Assembly (NCBI RefSeq): GCF_000315625.1
Contig: NW_005434669.1
Coordinates: 436,004 to 500,003, forward strand
DNA: 64,000 nucleotides
Direction of reading: 5' to 3'
From: Guillardia theta CCMP2712
Taxonomy: Eukaryota; Cryptophyceae; Pyrenomonadales; Geminigeraceae
The translations under genes and the position numbers were made by a program. Under the pieces are notes generated by a model. The model was not told the origin of the DNA. It worked only from the letters and a program-made list of their open reading frames with translations, and did no database searches. Below, piece after piece: positions 38,316-49,928 of this stretch (position 1 is its first letter; each line of letters opens with the position of its first letter).

Positions 38316-41300
38316 ATGGCGAGCGTGTTGTTGTTCCTTGCCGTCACGGCTGGGACAGTTCTCACATGTTGCAACGCGCTTGTCTGCTCGAACTTGACGT
38401 TGATCTCCTCGCAAGACCAGAGGGTTGTGGTTCAGTTCCAGAAGACCTCGGAGGAGGTTTTCATCCTCCAGACTCTACCAGAGATGGGGGACTTATACGA
38501 GCAAGTGTACATGCAGAGTAAGGGTTTGCTACAAGGCACCAAGGTTGCTTCCGTGCCTTACACAGTGAATGCGTATAACGCCCTCTACTACCGCCCATAC
38601 CCGAAGCAGGCTTCTGCGGATGGGCCGCTATCAACCTTCTACTACAGGTCCTTTATTCTTCCTTCAAGCGGGCCTGCTCAAGTTTCAGACCCTTGCTGGG
38701 TGAAGGTAGTGGTCCAGGCAAGCAACAACTTGCCCTTCAGCGGTGGCGCCGGCCAATGTCTGAAGTTTGACGGCGCCGACGACCATGTTTATACTCCGAT
38801 ACAAGACTTCCCTGAGTCAGCCATAACAGTGAGCATGTGGATCAAGACGCTGGGAGCCCGCAAGGAGGGGGAGGTGCCGCTCTCTTTCATATCCTTCGCG
38901 GGCATTGAGTTTGAGATCCGCGATCTGAATGATGTGCGGGTTGTGCGCGGGAACAACGTGACGCAGGGAGCAGGCTTCAGCGTGAATGACGGTAAATGGC
39001 ATCAGCTCGGGGTCACGTGGAACATCAGCGGGACTGTCCAGCTGTTCATCGATGGCAGGTTAGTACACAGGACGACGTTGCCAGTTGGCCCTCCAATCGC
39101 CTTTTCTGGCGACCTCATCCTTGGACAGAGCGGGTCGGTGAACTACACAAGCGCCAGGCAGCTCTGGAGGGCAAGCGCACAGTCCGCGTCCACCTTCTCC
39201 GCCTACTCGAGCAGCTATGAGCAACTGCTCATCGTCAACAGGATGGAAGCGCTCGAGGAGATCGTGACGTCCTCCGGCGAATACCGGCAGCGACAACCGA
39301 CGTTCCTCCAAGGAATCCCCAAGGTAGGTGCAGGCTGGATGATAACGTCGCTCACGCGGGGTGGCAGGGATGCAGCTGCAGAGGAGGCGCGTTCGATCAC
39401 ACGAGATCCTTCGAGGGACTGATGGACGAACTCAGAATCTATAAGTCTGTGCGGTCAGAGATCGAGATGCAGCTTGACTCACACACGGTGCTGTCCTACC
39501 CCTCGATCCTTTCAGTGAGCAACCTCAGCCTCTGGCTCTACTACACCATGGACGACGTCGACCGCTGGTCTTCTCAGGTGCCGAACGACTTCAATCGCAT
39601 CATGACTAGTGCGCTCCTTGGGGGCGGCTCGCAGGCTGCCTCTCCCATGCGAATCCCCAGCGACGCTCCCCTGGTGGGAGCCAAGGTGGAGGACGTGGTT
39701 GTCCCTCTGGGGTCCTGGCAGCTCATTGACCTGAAGATGATGGACTTCGAGACAAACAAGAGCAAGCTCTATGCTCGAGTTGAGACCCTCCCTACCCTTG
39801 GCAACCTCTGGCAGAGTGACGACTCTGAGAACCCCTCCACCATCATCGACAGGGGGGATGGCAGGACGAAGCCGCTCATCCTCAGCCCAAAGATGCAAGT
39901 GTGGTACGAGCCAGTGGACCTCGGGCAGCCCAACGTGATGCGATGGAACGACCAGGGAGAGCTCGTGAAGATCGACACAAGAGCAGACACCTTCATGATC
40001 CGCATCTCCGACGTTCAGTTCATCCCTGAAGCTATGATCGACCCCGACAACCCTCCTCCTTGGATCACTACACAGTATGTTGTCCGCCCTATGACACTCC
40101 CCATCCCGGTCAACCAGAGCATCTCCATCCAGCAGGGCATCGTTGCTCCCGTTCAGCTCTCCTGGATCGACTACGAACGAAAGGACCTGGACTTCCTCTT
40201 CCTCTCCATGCTCGAGTTCCCGAGCTACTTCCTCACCTGGGGCGCTTGTACGGATCCTCTTGCGTGCTGCTCTTCCAACTGTGCCGCGACGAATCTCTGC
40301 ATCAACTGCACCGACACCTGCAGGAGGCAGGAGCTCGAGGACGCTCTCAAGTACTCGTCCTCAGCGAACTGTTCTCTTGGCTCTGTTTCCACAATACCCT
40401 CCCGCCTTGCCACGGCCATCGGAGACACAGGCACCACCTGCGCGTCCCTTCCACTCAACTCGGATGTGTTCTACTCCCTCCCCGGCCCGCCGGTCTGCTC
40501 CTTCAAGGGACCTCCACTCTCAGACGGACTGCAGGACGAGCTCTTCCTTGTCAAAGTCCAGTCGCAGGCCGCGTTCGTCCCCTTCACCTCCAACTTCTCC
40601 TTCAAGATCGAGAGGCCGGGGAGGGCCAAGAGCTCCGACCATTTCAACGTCTCTTCATTCTCCCGCAGCGCCTTCGTCTCTGTGCAAGGGACCCCGATCA
40701 ATCGAGCTCCCTTCCCGTCACAGCTGGGGATGGAGCCGGGAGGCGGCGAGGACAGGACGATGACCATCTCTTACAGCTCCAGCGACCCCGACGGGGACGC
40801 GCTCTTCTTCCGCATCAGCGCATTTCCTCGTGGAGGGAAGGTTTTCAACCCCTCCAAGAGGAACAGCTCGAGGATGGGAGGCCTGGTAGAGGAAGTGGCG
40901 GGGCTCGAGCGGTCGATTCCCCTCACTCAGACCTACATGCTAGGAACAGCAGCTGTTCCTCAAGGAGCAAGGGTGATCAGGAGGAGGAACCGAGATCCAA
41001 GTGAGCTGTTCTACATTGAGGAGGGAAATATAGGAAAAGAGGAGGGAGGGCGAGGAGGGCAGGGGAATGGTTTCAGATGGGGGAGATAACCGTGAATAGA
41101 GGAGAAGAAGAGAGGAAAGAAGTGCTGATATGGTTTTACAGCTCTGTCGTTGGAGGAGCAATGCGGGACATCAGGAGTGGAAGGGCTGGTATATCACTCT
41201 TGCTCTCCTCCTCCTCCTCCTCCTCCTCCTCCTCCTCCTCCTCCTCCTGAAGTCCGTTTGCAGGAGATCAGGTTGCAGAGGGTCACCTACGTCTCTGAGC

Positions 41301-44300
41301 TCGAGCTTCATGCTCTGCTTCCGCTCTCCTCTCCCATCAGGCTCTTTGTGAGGAGCGAGGACGTGGACTGGGACGTCATCCACGACCTTCGGCATAAGGA
41401 TCGCACCTCTGTGCTGTACAGCAGAGGCTCCTCCTCGCCCCCTACTCGCTTCGACCTCACTGCTTCCCACGAGAGGCAGAGAGAGATGGAGGAGACGTGG
41501 AGTGTCGTGCCCAACAGCAGCGAGTGGGTGCAAGTCTGGGTGGGGGTGGCAGAGGAGGTCATGCAGCTTCCCGAAGTGTTCCGCATCCTCCTCCCTCCAC
41601 TCGAGCTGCCGGCTACCTCCCTGCGGCTCGTAACGTGCGGCGCGTGGTCGCTCAGTGCTGTCGGAGAGGTTCCATCCTACCTCAGGGCCTCATCGCAAGT
41701 CTTCGTCAGTGGCTTCCATGGCAGCATTCCGCAGCAGCTACGGGGAGGGAAGGTCTTTTATGTACCGGAGGAGAACTTTCAGGGAGGGGAAGGCCTGTCG
41801 ATCATTGTGTCTGACGGGCAGCTCGATGCTGAGTCCTCCTCCTCCTCCTCCTTTCCAATCCCACCTTACGTACGCCAGGTGAAGCTGCCAGACCTTGTGG
41901 TGGATGTGGAGGAAGGAGGGAGGGTCTCTGTGGACCTTCGGGGACTGGCAGCACAGCTCAACAGTTCTTCTCTCCTCCTCCTCCAGAGCACCAGGGTTGG
42001 AGTCCTGACGGGCTCGGCTGGTGACCAGTTGACAGCCAACACACTTCTCCTTGATCCCCAGCTCTTTTTTTTCTCCTCCTACGGCCTTGCCGCTGGCCCC
42101 AACGTCGACAGCTTCCGCTATCGCTTCACCGACACGCAGCAAGATCGCTTCCTCGACGGCCTCGTCCTCTTCAACGTCTTCTGCCAACCGGGCAGGATGA
42201 TTCCCCTCGGAGGCAGCGTCTGCCGGGACTGTGAGAGAGGAACGTACCAGGTAGGAAGTGGCTTGCAAGCTGTATGCGTTTCCTGCCCGCAAGGCACGTT
42301 TCAACCCTCAGCCAAGAGTGCATCCTGCGCCCCCTGCCCTCCAGGAATGTTCTCCTCTCGCCTCTCCTCCTCCTCCTGCTCTCCCTGCCCTCCTGGCACT
42401 TTCTCCGATCAACCGGGAGCCTGGAGGTGTAAGGAGTGCGGGTATGGGAGGATGATGCCAGTAGATCGCGCGACGTCCTGCTTCTCTTGTGGGTCAGTCT
42501 CCTTTAACCAGGCACAGGGCAGAACCTCCTGCTCTTCCTGCCCCGTCAGGACCAAGACGATGAGTCTCACCGCTGCAAATGCAACTGATTGTCAGTGTAC
42601 CATTGGATCTTTCAACGTCGGAGGGTGTACAGGTGCTGCTCATTTCTCCACTGTCATCGAATTCATCCTGAATCTGCTACACACAACGTCTCCATCTTCA
42701 ACATCCTCTTTCTTGTCCTCCTCTTCTTTAGCCTTTCAAAGTTTCTCTCCTCCTGACGCCTCCTCAGGTCAGCCTTGCCTTCCCTGTCCTCGCGGGATGT
42801 TCTGTGGAGGAGGAAGGAACGCTCCGCTAAGTCGCGCAGGCTTCTGGTCAGACACCAAGTTGTGGATCAACGGAACAGCAGCAGACATCACCGAGTGCAA
42901 CTACAGGGCCTTGAGAGACAACTGCGCCGGTCTGGAACGATACGCTGACTCAGGTGGGAGGAGGGAGGAGGGTAAGTAGAGAACATCTGAGTCTGTTCCT
43001 TCACCAGACTTGGGCTACCGAACGTTGCCAGGGCTGATGCAGGGAGGAGACTGCAGACTCGCTTCGAGGAACTACTCGCACGTGATGATGGACAACTCGC
43101 AGTGCAAGGAAGGATACCAGGGAAGGTTCTGTACAGCCTGCGCCGATGGAGCTTTTAGAAGTTTCGATGAGAGCTGTGAAATATGCACGGGAGAGCCAGC
43201 GGCTCTCTTCTTCTTCGCCGTCATTTTTGTCTTCACTGTCTTTGCTCAGCTTGTCAAACTTTTCATCAAGAGACGAACTGAGCATCTCCTGGTACTCGAA
43301 TGGGGACAGGTGAGTGCAGCCGATTCTTGTACCTGTTGCTTGCCGTCCCTCTGACGCACTTGGTGAACGTGTTGATGATTTCATGACTGAAAGCTTCCGT
43401 TGACTTGCTTGCAGTGTTTCAACATGCTCACCTACTTCGCTTGGCCGATGCCTGCCGTCACCAAGTTCCTGGCGAGCTCGCTCTCCCTCTTCAATCTCAA
43501 CTTCAACTTCCTTCCGTGGGCATGTTACGGCTTGCAGCTGTCCTCTGTCGCACAGAGGTGCTTGCTTGCTCCGCTGCCTCCTATGCTCGTTACTCTCCTC
43601 CTCTTCTCCTTTGAGATCCAACGTCGGTGGGTACTGCGCAAGCTGCAGCAGGGAGCAGAGCTGGAGGGCATCTGGCCGATCTCCTGGCACTCGATCATGC
43701 TCATCAGCGCGTCCCGTGACGCGCGGGCCACGTACAAGGAAGGAGAGGAAGTGGAGGAGACAGCGAACGAAGGCGGAGCCCTTGGGAGCGAGAAGCCAGC
43801 AGGATCGAAGGAACACGACAAGACAGGGACAGGGGGGCAGCGGAAGGACTTGAACGTCACATACACCAAGTGGAGGAGCTCAGTCAGCGGGCAGCACCTC
43901 CGGCTTGGGCTCGTTCTCTACGACATGCTGCTCGTCGTCTCGCTCGCCAACAGCCTGCAGCTCTTCAGGTGCCGAAAGCTCACGGACCAGCGCTCGAGCC
44001 TGGAGGCCATCCCCGACGTGCAATGTTGGACGCCGCAGCACGTAGGCCTGCTCGCCATCGGCTCGCTCACAGCCCTGTGCCATGCCGTCCTCTTCCCATC
44101 CTTCATCATGCGCTCTCTCAGTTACTCCTTTCTCGAAGCTGAGCTCCAGGATCCAGACGTCTTGCTGCGGTTCTCCGATTTCTATCTCGCGTATGAGGAC
44201 AAGTACTGGTGGTGGTACTTCACTGTCCTCCTCCGCCGCATCGGCTACGTCTCGGCAGCGGTCTTTCTGACTAGCTACGGATATCTGCAGGTGAATGATC

Positions 44301-45628
44301 GTCTTTCAGTGACTTTCTTCCTCCTATCCTTCTTGTTTGTTCACTCCTGTCTCTGCATTGGCGCAGGTCACGGTCGCCCTCGTGATCAGCGCAATCTCCA
44401 TGTTTGCATCCAACTATTTCCGTCCCTTCAAGGACAACAGATACAACATCCTGGAGTCGTGCCTCCATGCCGTCACCGCTCTCTGCATTCTGACTTCTTC
44501 AGCGACTTCAATGCAGATGTCAACAGCTCGATCAGTCGATCACTCCCAACAAGGTACAGCCTTCACCGGTAAATCCCCTTGTGATTGCTTGCTCAGGCCC
44601 CGTTCTCCTCGTCGTAGCGAGCTTGTCCTCTGCTGCCTTCATAGCAGTGTCGTTTTCTCACAACAATCAGCTGTTTGTCCTCCCTCAGGAGGTTTACTCA
44701 CTCTCTAACAAGATCAAGGAACTTGCGATGAAACGGCTTGACCCCAGGTTTGCAGCTTCCCGCCTCTCGATCCAACTGACTGCCTTCGGAAGATTCATCG
44801 CTGTCGTCATCGTCATGGTGCGATGGATTTCGAGACTGAGGCAGCGCGTGCAAGCCTCGGCTCTCTTCACGTACCATGAGTTCCCTTTTGAATCTGGCCA
44901 CGTCGTCATGGGCGAAGAAATGCCGAGGGAGCGACGGGAAGCACTGGGAGCTGAAAACGTGATCCCCTGCTATTGTCGAATGTGTTTGTTCTGTTGATCA
45001 GGGTGAGCAGCAGATCAAAGGAGAGAAGGGGTTGATGGGGGATCAGCCTCAATCACAGCCCCTTGAACACGAATCGAGCATCCCAACTGAGCAAGACCTC
45101 AAGCTCTTCAAGCCGATTCGATCGGCCTGGGAGACTGACGGCGAGCAGAAGTCTTCCTTCCAAGCACTCCGAGCAGAGGAGAAGGATTTGCTCGCAGACA
45201 TCCTTCACCATCGTGGCCTCCACAGTCTCCATCCTCACGCGCATCTGCTCGAGCGACGAGTGAATGTCAAACTGAAGCAGCAGGTCGCGTCCTTGAACGA
45301 CTCCTTCCACGACCTGTTTGCTCAGGCCTATGACGCGTCTGGGAGGGTTGAGGTCACGCTGAACTATCTCAACTCGCTCAAGATGAAGATCCTCAATGCT
45401 CAAGTTGACATCCGAGCTGAGCGGCAGAAGAACGAGTACATGCGGCGTCGACTGGCGGTCGAGGACGAGTTGATCCCCAATGAGCCCATACTTGCCATGG
45501 AGCAAGAGAATCTTGCGATGAGAGCTGCGGCCATGACAGCTGAAAAGGAGGCTTGCCAGAAAGAGATTCAAAAGTTGGCAAAAGCCATAGAGGAAGAGTT
45601 GGAAGATTCAAGCTCGGACAGCGATTGA
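38316..45628 (+). CDS. Receptor-like polytopic protein with LamG, cadherin-like and GCC2/GCC3 modules (multi-exon)
   Basis: A signal peptide (MASVLLFLAVTAGTVLTCCN) leads. A LamG/pentraxin-like domain follows (CLKFDGADDHVYTP, SMWIKTLG, DGKWHQLGVTWN, closing across an intron with EGLMDELRIYKSV). Cadherin-like segments come next (SYSSSDPDGDALFFRI; YVPEENFQGGEGLSIIVSDG). Then ephrin-receptor-like GCC2/GCC3 Cys repeats (CVSCPQGTFQPSAKSASCAP, CPPGMFSS, CSPCPPGTFSDQPG). A membrane domain of several helices runs from 43200 to 44830 (ALFFFAVIFVFTVFAQLVKL; VTVALVISAISMFASNYFRP; LLVVASLSSAAFIAVSF). The C-terminus is cytoplasmic with a coiled coil (RQKNEYMRRRLAVEDELIPN) and acidic end SSSDSD. It is roughly 2,000 residues. 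Intron junctions near 39324, 41205-41264 (holding a TCC array), 42629, 42956, 43310, 44290 and 44960 keep phase. The ligand and signalling role are unknown. Confidence 0.8.
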
Positions 45629-45755
45629 ATGTAATCAATGTTTTCACTTGTTTTTAATGTAATCAATGTTGAAACGTGTTGGCAAAAGCATCGAGCATGC
45701 ATCGTATCAGACCCTTATTAAGCTCACTTGGTATTCGAAGTAAGGTCGGGAATAT

Positions 45756-46301
45756 CATTCTTTTTCTAGTGCCTTCACCGCTTCCTTCACTTGCTCTGAA
45801 ACACAACAATGAGGACTCAAGGTACTTGAAACTGGTCCTCGCTTACCCGCCAGAGAAATGGCCAGTTTCCATTGTTCTTGACTCAATGCAATACCTTTGC
45901 TCGACTTCAGCGGATAGTCTCATACCATATTTGAACTCGTTCCCACCGGCTTTCCCAGGAAGAAAATCCCCGTCTTTCTCATAATATTCCCTCAGGTGGA
46001 TATTTACATTCCCCTAAAAAGCAAAAATCATCATGATTGTGGTGAATTGATTCGAGGACCTTAAATTTGTTGACAGTTATCCTCTTTTGGGTCTTCCCTC
46101 CTCTCTTTTCTTTGGGGTCGGACAGCTAGATTCACAGGTTAACCGAAGGCTGATTCTTGTTGTGAAGTGCCATACCTCTGCCCAGAAATTTCCAGCTGAG
46201 TCCTTCCTCAACTTCAAACCTTCCGGATTCGCTTCCGTTTCATCTTCTCCGGCGACTTCCTCCTCAGTTTTCTTCCTCTTCTCCTGTGGCATTGCTTGCA
46301 T
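45756..46301 (-). CDS. Transcriptional coactivator PC4/SUB1 homologue (multi-exon)
   Basis: Short minus-strand exons join in phase to a complete PC4 domain. The N-terminal acidic/basic tail (MPQEKRKKTEEEVAGEDETE) leads into GLKLRKDSAGNFWAE. Next come LSDPKEKRGGKTQKRITVNK, FKGNVNIHLREYYEKDGDFL, PGKAG, then GIALSQEQWKLAISLA and EQVKEAVKALEKE at the stop (45756). The pattern K.GNV.IDIREYY..DG...PGK.GI.L...QW is diagnostic of this single-stranded-DNA-binding cofactor of RNA polymerase II. The start may be at 46301 or 46292. It is convergent with the receptor-like gene, 127 bases apart. Confidence 0.85.
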
Positions 46302-47231
46302 GGGGTCAGTCAAATCGTCAACTTTCCTTGCTAAATTTGTTCCCACATTCGATATGACAATGATCAAATGGTTACAACCAAACCTAAAGACTTTCATGTC
46401 GTCTTGTTGTCCCTTTTCGACACTTTAACTCTCCTTTGCCACGTTCTCTCCTTCTTGCTCGTCTTCCCCGCTCTCTGTTCCCTTCCATGAACTACCACCA
46501 CAAACTCACATTGGCGGGAAACCTTGCCCTACAAAGCAAGTGCGGTGCGCCTCAGGAACAAGCTAGAGATTGTGCGAAGGACAGCAGCGCAACAAACAAC
46601 GAGACAACTTGCGTCATGGTGAAGGAGCTGCCTTTCTCTAATTTAACGCTCGGGCGGGCTTGTTTTCAGGCGTCGTAGATTTTTTTTTCAAGTAACCCCA
46701 CCCCCACCTGTTAGAAACTCCATGGCCACCTACCCTACGATGAAAGTTTTGAAGCAAGATTTTTACCCCTCGATTTAAAACATTTGTGTGAAAAATCAAG
46801 GTAGGGGTAGTACCCTACCCACCAGATTTTTCAACCCTACCCTGCCATAGTCTCCGCGGCGCCTACAAGGTAATGTCCGAAATGGATGAAGACGCGACAG
46901 TGCTGCTTGTTGATGGCTTCTTGTGCTGTTCTTGCTGTGCATACAGTTGATAGCATAAAGTTCATGTTTAATTATCATCACTTAAAATTCAAGTAATGTG
47001 AACAATCGGTCACGGCACTTGTGCATTGCTGATTGCACGTTGCTCACATTCCCCAGCAATTAATCGTGACAAATAGTGATCCTTGCAACTTTTGTTGAAA
47101 CTGATCGATCTTGCATTGTTTTCCTGTAGCAGATTTGATATAATGACTCTGTCATGGTGGTGGTTCATTTTCTTGTCTTCGACTTTAACTTACTGTTTGA
47201 GCCTAACACGCTTTTTTTCATAGAAAGGTTC
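46302..47231. other. Intergenic region with CCCCTACCC-type island
   Basis: The part at 46690-46850 contains GTAGGGGTAGTACCCTACCC, a local inverted repeat, and ACCCTACCCTGCC, matching words at 100-215. The rest may include 5' non-coding exons of PC4. No other gene is supported. Confidence 0.5.
46802..46822. repeat. Short palindromic G/C-run core of the island
   Basis: GGTAGGGGTAGTACCCTACC is nearly self-complementary around the central GTAC, so a small hairpin or cruciform is possible. A similar but non-palindromic arrangement is seen at 170-210. Confidence 0.5.
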
Positions 47232-48081
47232 ATGGGGGACAAGAAAGCAGGTATTTGATCCAGTATTGTCTCTGAAGTCAGCATTATTGTGCCCATTCTT
47301 GTGCAGTTTTGTATCTTTCCGGATAGTTGCATCTCGAAGTGTTGTTGTAACCTTCCACCTAAATCCGATGTGGCAGCTTTTGCCCGCAAGAGGGAAGCAT
47401 TGATTTGCGTGATTGGCGACGAGGATACTGTGACAGGTATTTTTCACGAAATGATTGTGTTGATTACGTCTTAAGACACTTGCTATCGTAGGATTCTTGC
47501 TTGCGGGAGTAGGGGAGGTCGGTAAATATGTCTTTTTGGCAAACCATCTGAATGGACGAACAGATTGATTCTAAGAAGAACTCGAACTTCCTCGTCGTGA
47601 ACAACAGTAATATCTTTCATCTCTTTAGATTGGAATCTTGATGTCGCATCTGTCATGCGGAGTGTTGTTCACGATACATATTTTCTGATTGGGTGTCGGC
47701 ACAGAAACTCCTGTCAATCAGATCGAGGAAGCTTTCAAGGCCTTCACTGCGCGTGATGATGTTGCCGTGATCCTCATCACCCAATCGGTATTCAATGGAT
47801 ACCTTCAGCTTCTGTAGCGCGTGTTCACATCGTTGCTGCTAGGCTGCCGACAGTATCCGCTACCTGCTGGACGATTATGAAAGCATGATACCGACGGTGA
47901 TTTCTCAAGTTTCATTCGTGCTCTGATCTTTAGCTTCAAGGTCTTGGAGATCCCTTCGAAAGATAATCCCTACGATCCTTCAAAGGTAATCTGTGCTCAA
48001 GTTTTTCCATTCAACTTACAAAGAATGAAGGACTCAGTCATGCAGAGAATTATGAAGAAAATGTCCGTAGGAACAGATTAG
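47232..48081 (+). CDS. V-type ATPase subunit F (Vma7), multi-exon
   Basis: Seven or so short exons join in phase. A 19-nt first exon at 47232-47250 (MGDKKA) joins AFARKREALICVIGDEDTVT, then GFLLAGVGE, DSKKNSNFLVVNN, TPVNQIEEAFKAFTARDDVA with VILITQS, AADSIRYLLDDYESMIPT, VLEIPSKDNPYDPSK, and DSVMQRIMKKMSVGTD, stop at 48081. The markers ICVIGDEDTVTGFLLAG, DDVAVILITQ and VLEIPSKDNPYD match the conserved blocks of subunit F, which sits in the central rotor stalk of the proton pump. It is convergent with the next gene. Confidence 0.85.
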
Positions 48082-48219
48082 TAACGGGATCAAATTTACG
48101 TTTCACAAAGACTTTATTATTGATACTTCCTGTAAAGATTTAGAATCTCGTTTAAACACAATCGATGGTTTTAACTGGTCCACCGGAACTCTCATCTACA
48201 GTTTTGCTCTTAGCATCTG

Positions 48220-48900
48220 CTAACCACTTGTAGGAGTTGAAGGCGGAGGTGTGTAAAAACTATCGAGAGATGGCCTGCGACCGCGCTTATAAAAATCTGC
48301 TGCAAGCAAGCAAAACTCACCCTGATCCTGATTGTGAAAGCAAATAGAACAACCAAATTCCAAGACCCACGGGTAGACAAATCGTGAAAGCCTATCACAA
48401 AAGCAATGCATTAGCAAATGGCTGTACAGTAACTCGTCCACCTGACAACAAATATTTCGAATGCGCTGTCGTATTCCGGCATCAGATGAGGCCACGTAAG
48501 ACTCCTCATCCCATACGCATGACAGCATTCCGATGCTTATGAGTTGTACTGTAGAGGAAAATCAATTCGTTTTCGACCCGTTTTTGATCATCCCACATGC
48601 ACATATGACGATTCGAACCTTATCAAACAGAGAGCATATGACGAAAAAGATCTGAAATGAAAGGTAAATGGGAAATTAAAAGCTTCAGAAATATACTAGA
48701 ATAAAGACGATCACGACCCTGGCCCATTTCATAACACGCTTTTGCTCTTCAGTCCTAAAACGTTGATTAGAAGTCAACAAGGTTGAATCTGAGCCCAACA
48801 TTTCAGCCCCTTGATTGAAGGAAGACTCACTTCCCTTGAATGAACCACTTCGCTGTATTCCAGTCCCATCAGCCGCTGCCCCAGTTGGATCTGCAGACAT
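48220..48900 (-). CDS. Small membrane protein, unrecognised (multi-exon)
   Basis: The ATG at 48900 starts MSADPTGAAADGTGIQRSGS, a Ser/Gly-rich head, then RFRTEEQKRVMKWARVVIVF. An in-phase join extends this to a transmembrane helix (VVIVFILIFFVICSLFDK). Further exons read ISIGMLSCVWDEESYVASSD, LSRFVYPWVLEFGCSICFHN and end DFYKRGRRPSLDSFYTPPPS. The last joins are approximate. No family is recognised. Confidence 0.45.
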
Positions 48901-49928
48901 CTGAAAAATTCTAATCAAATCTCGAAAATGTCGATTGATTGCATTCTGCATTCAGTACAGGTTGAGCGTTTCAAGTGCCTCAACATCGAATGAATCTTTT
49001 GGTCAGTTTTGCCAGCCTGCCTTGTTGGTATGACTGGCAAAACTACAATGCAAAGCTCGGGCCAGTCTACCGGCAAAACGCAAAGAAGCCATGTTTTTTC
49101 TGTTTGCGAGAGTTCAACATACAGACAGCATGATGGATGCTAAGATGAACTTGTTCCAAAGGGCGATAAGGTGTGATTAGGTTCAACATCATCAACGTAG
49201 TACAAGGTGTTCTAGTATCCCTCCTTGCTTTGCTCTCAGTTTCCTGTTGCCCAAACCACCTCCATCTCGGTGGTCTATCACCCATCACCCCCTCATCCCC
49301 CCGTATCTTCACCCCTACGATTTGACCTGGGCCTCCTCACCGTGACCGTAAGGAAGCTCTCCCGGCGTAATGATACCATCGCCGGGACCCGGCGGCCCGG
49401 CCCGCCGGGCCCGCCAGTGACTCCCACTGAGCCGCCGGCGCCCGGCGGCGTGCCGCCACGTTGACACTGTGCCGGCCGGCTCGTCGGGAGTCCGCCCGGG
49501 CCACTGCTACCGGCGGCCGGGGGGGCGGGAACGGCCGCCCGGTCCGCCGGCAGCGGCCCCCCGGCCCTATCATATGACTCAGTGAGCTCGGAGCCTGGCA
49601 CCGGAACTGAGCCAGGCGGCTGGCGCCACCGTGACTGAGCGGCCCGGCGCCGCACCCGTCCGGACCCCGGTGACCGTACCGTCGGACGCCGCGGTCGTGG
49701 CACCCCCTCTGACAACGGCTACCGCTGACTCACATCGGAGGCTCGGAAAGTTCGGCCGGGCCGACTCGGGGGTGACTTCGCCGGACTCGACTCCCGGCAC
49801 AGCCGCCGCTGCCCGGCGGCGAATGAGAGTCATGACAAATGAAGTTCCCGGCAGCGGCGGCCCCATGATTCACTTAAGCTCAGTGATGCACAATTTGAGA
49901 TTCTGTTTGATTGAGTACATCAACAAAA
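48901..49928. repeat. Intergenic DNA with a large G/C-rich repeat island (about 49370-49870)
   Basis: The island is extremely G/C-rich with CCGGCGG, CCCGCCGGG and GACTGAGC words. It shares GACTGAGCGGCCCGGC with 34988. Several long open frames on both strands reflect base composition and carry no domain. Edges are abrupt on both sides (TGATACCATCG before, TTGAGATTCTG after). The rest, 48901-49369, shows no gene. Confidence 0.55.

Noticed and set aside
40060-41004. 314-codon plus-strand frame overlapping the receptor-like gene
   Set aside because: It is a shifted frame over a region whose main frame encodes coherent extracellular domains.
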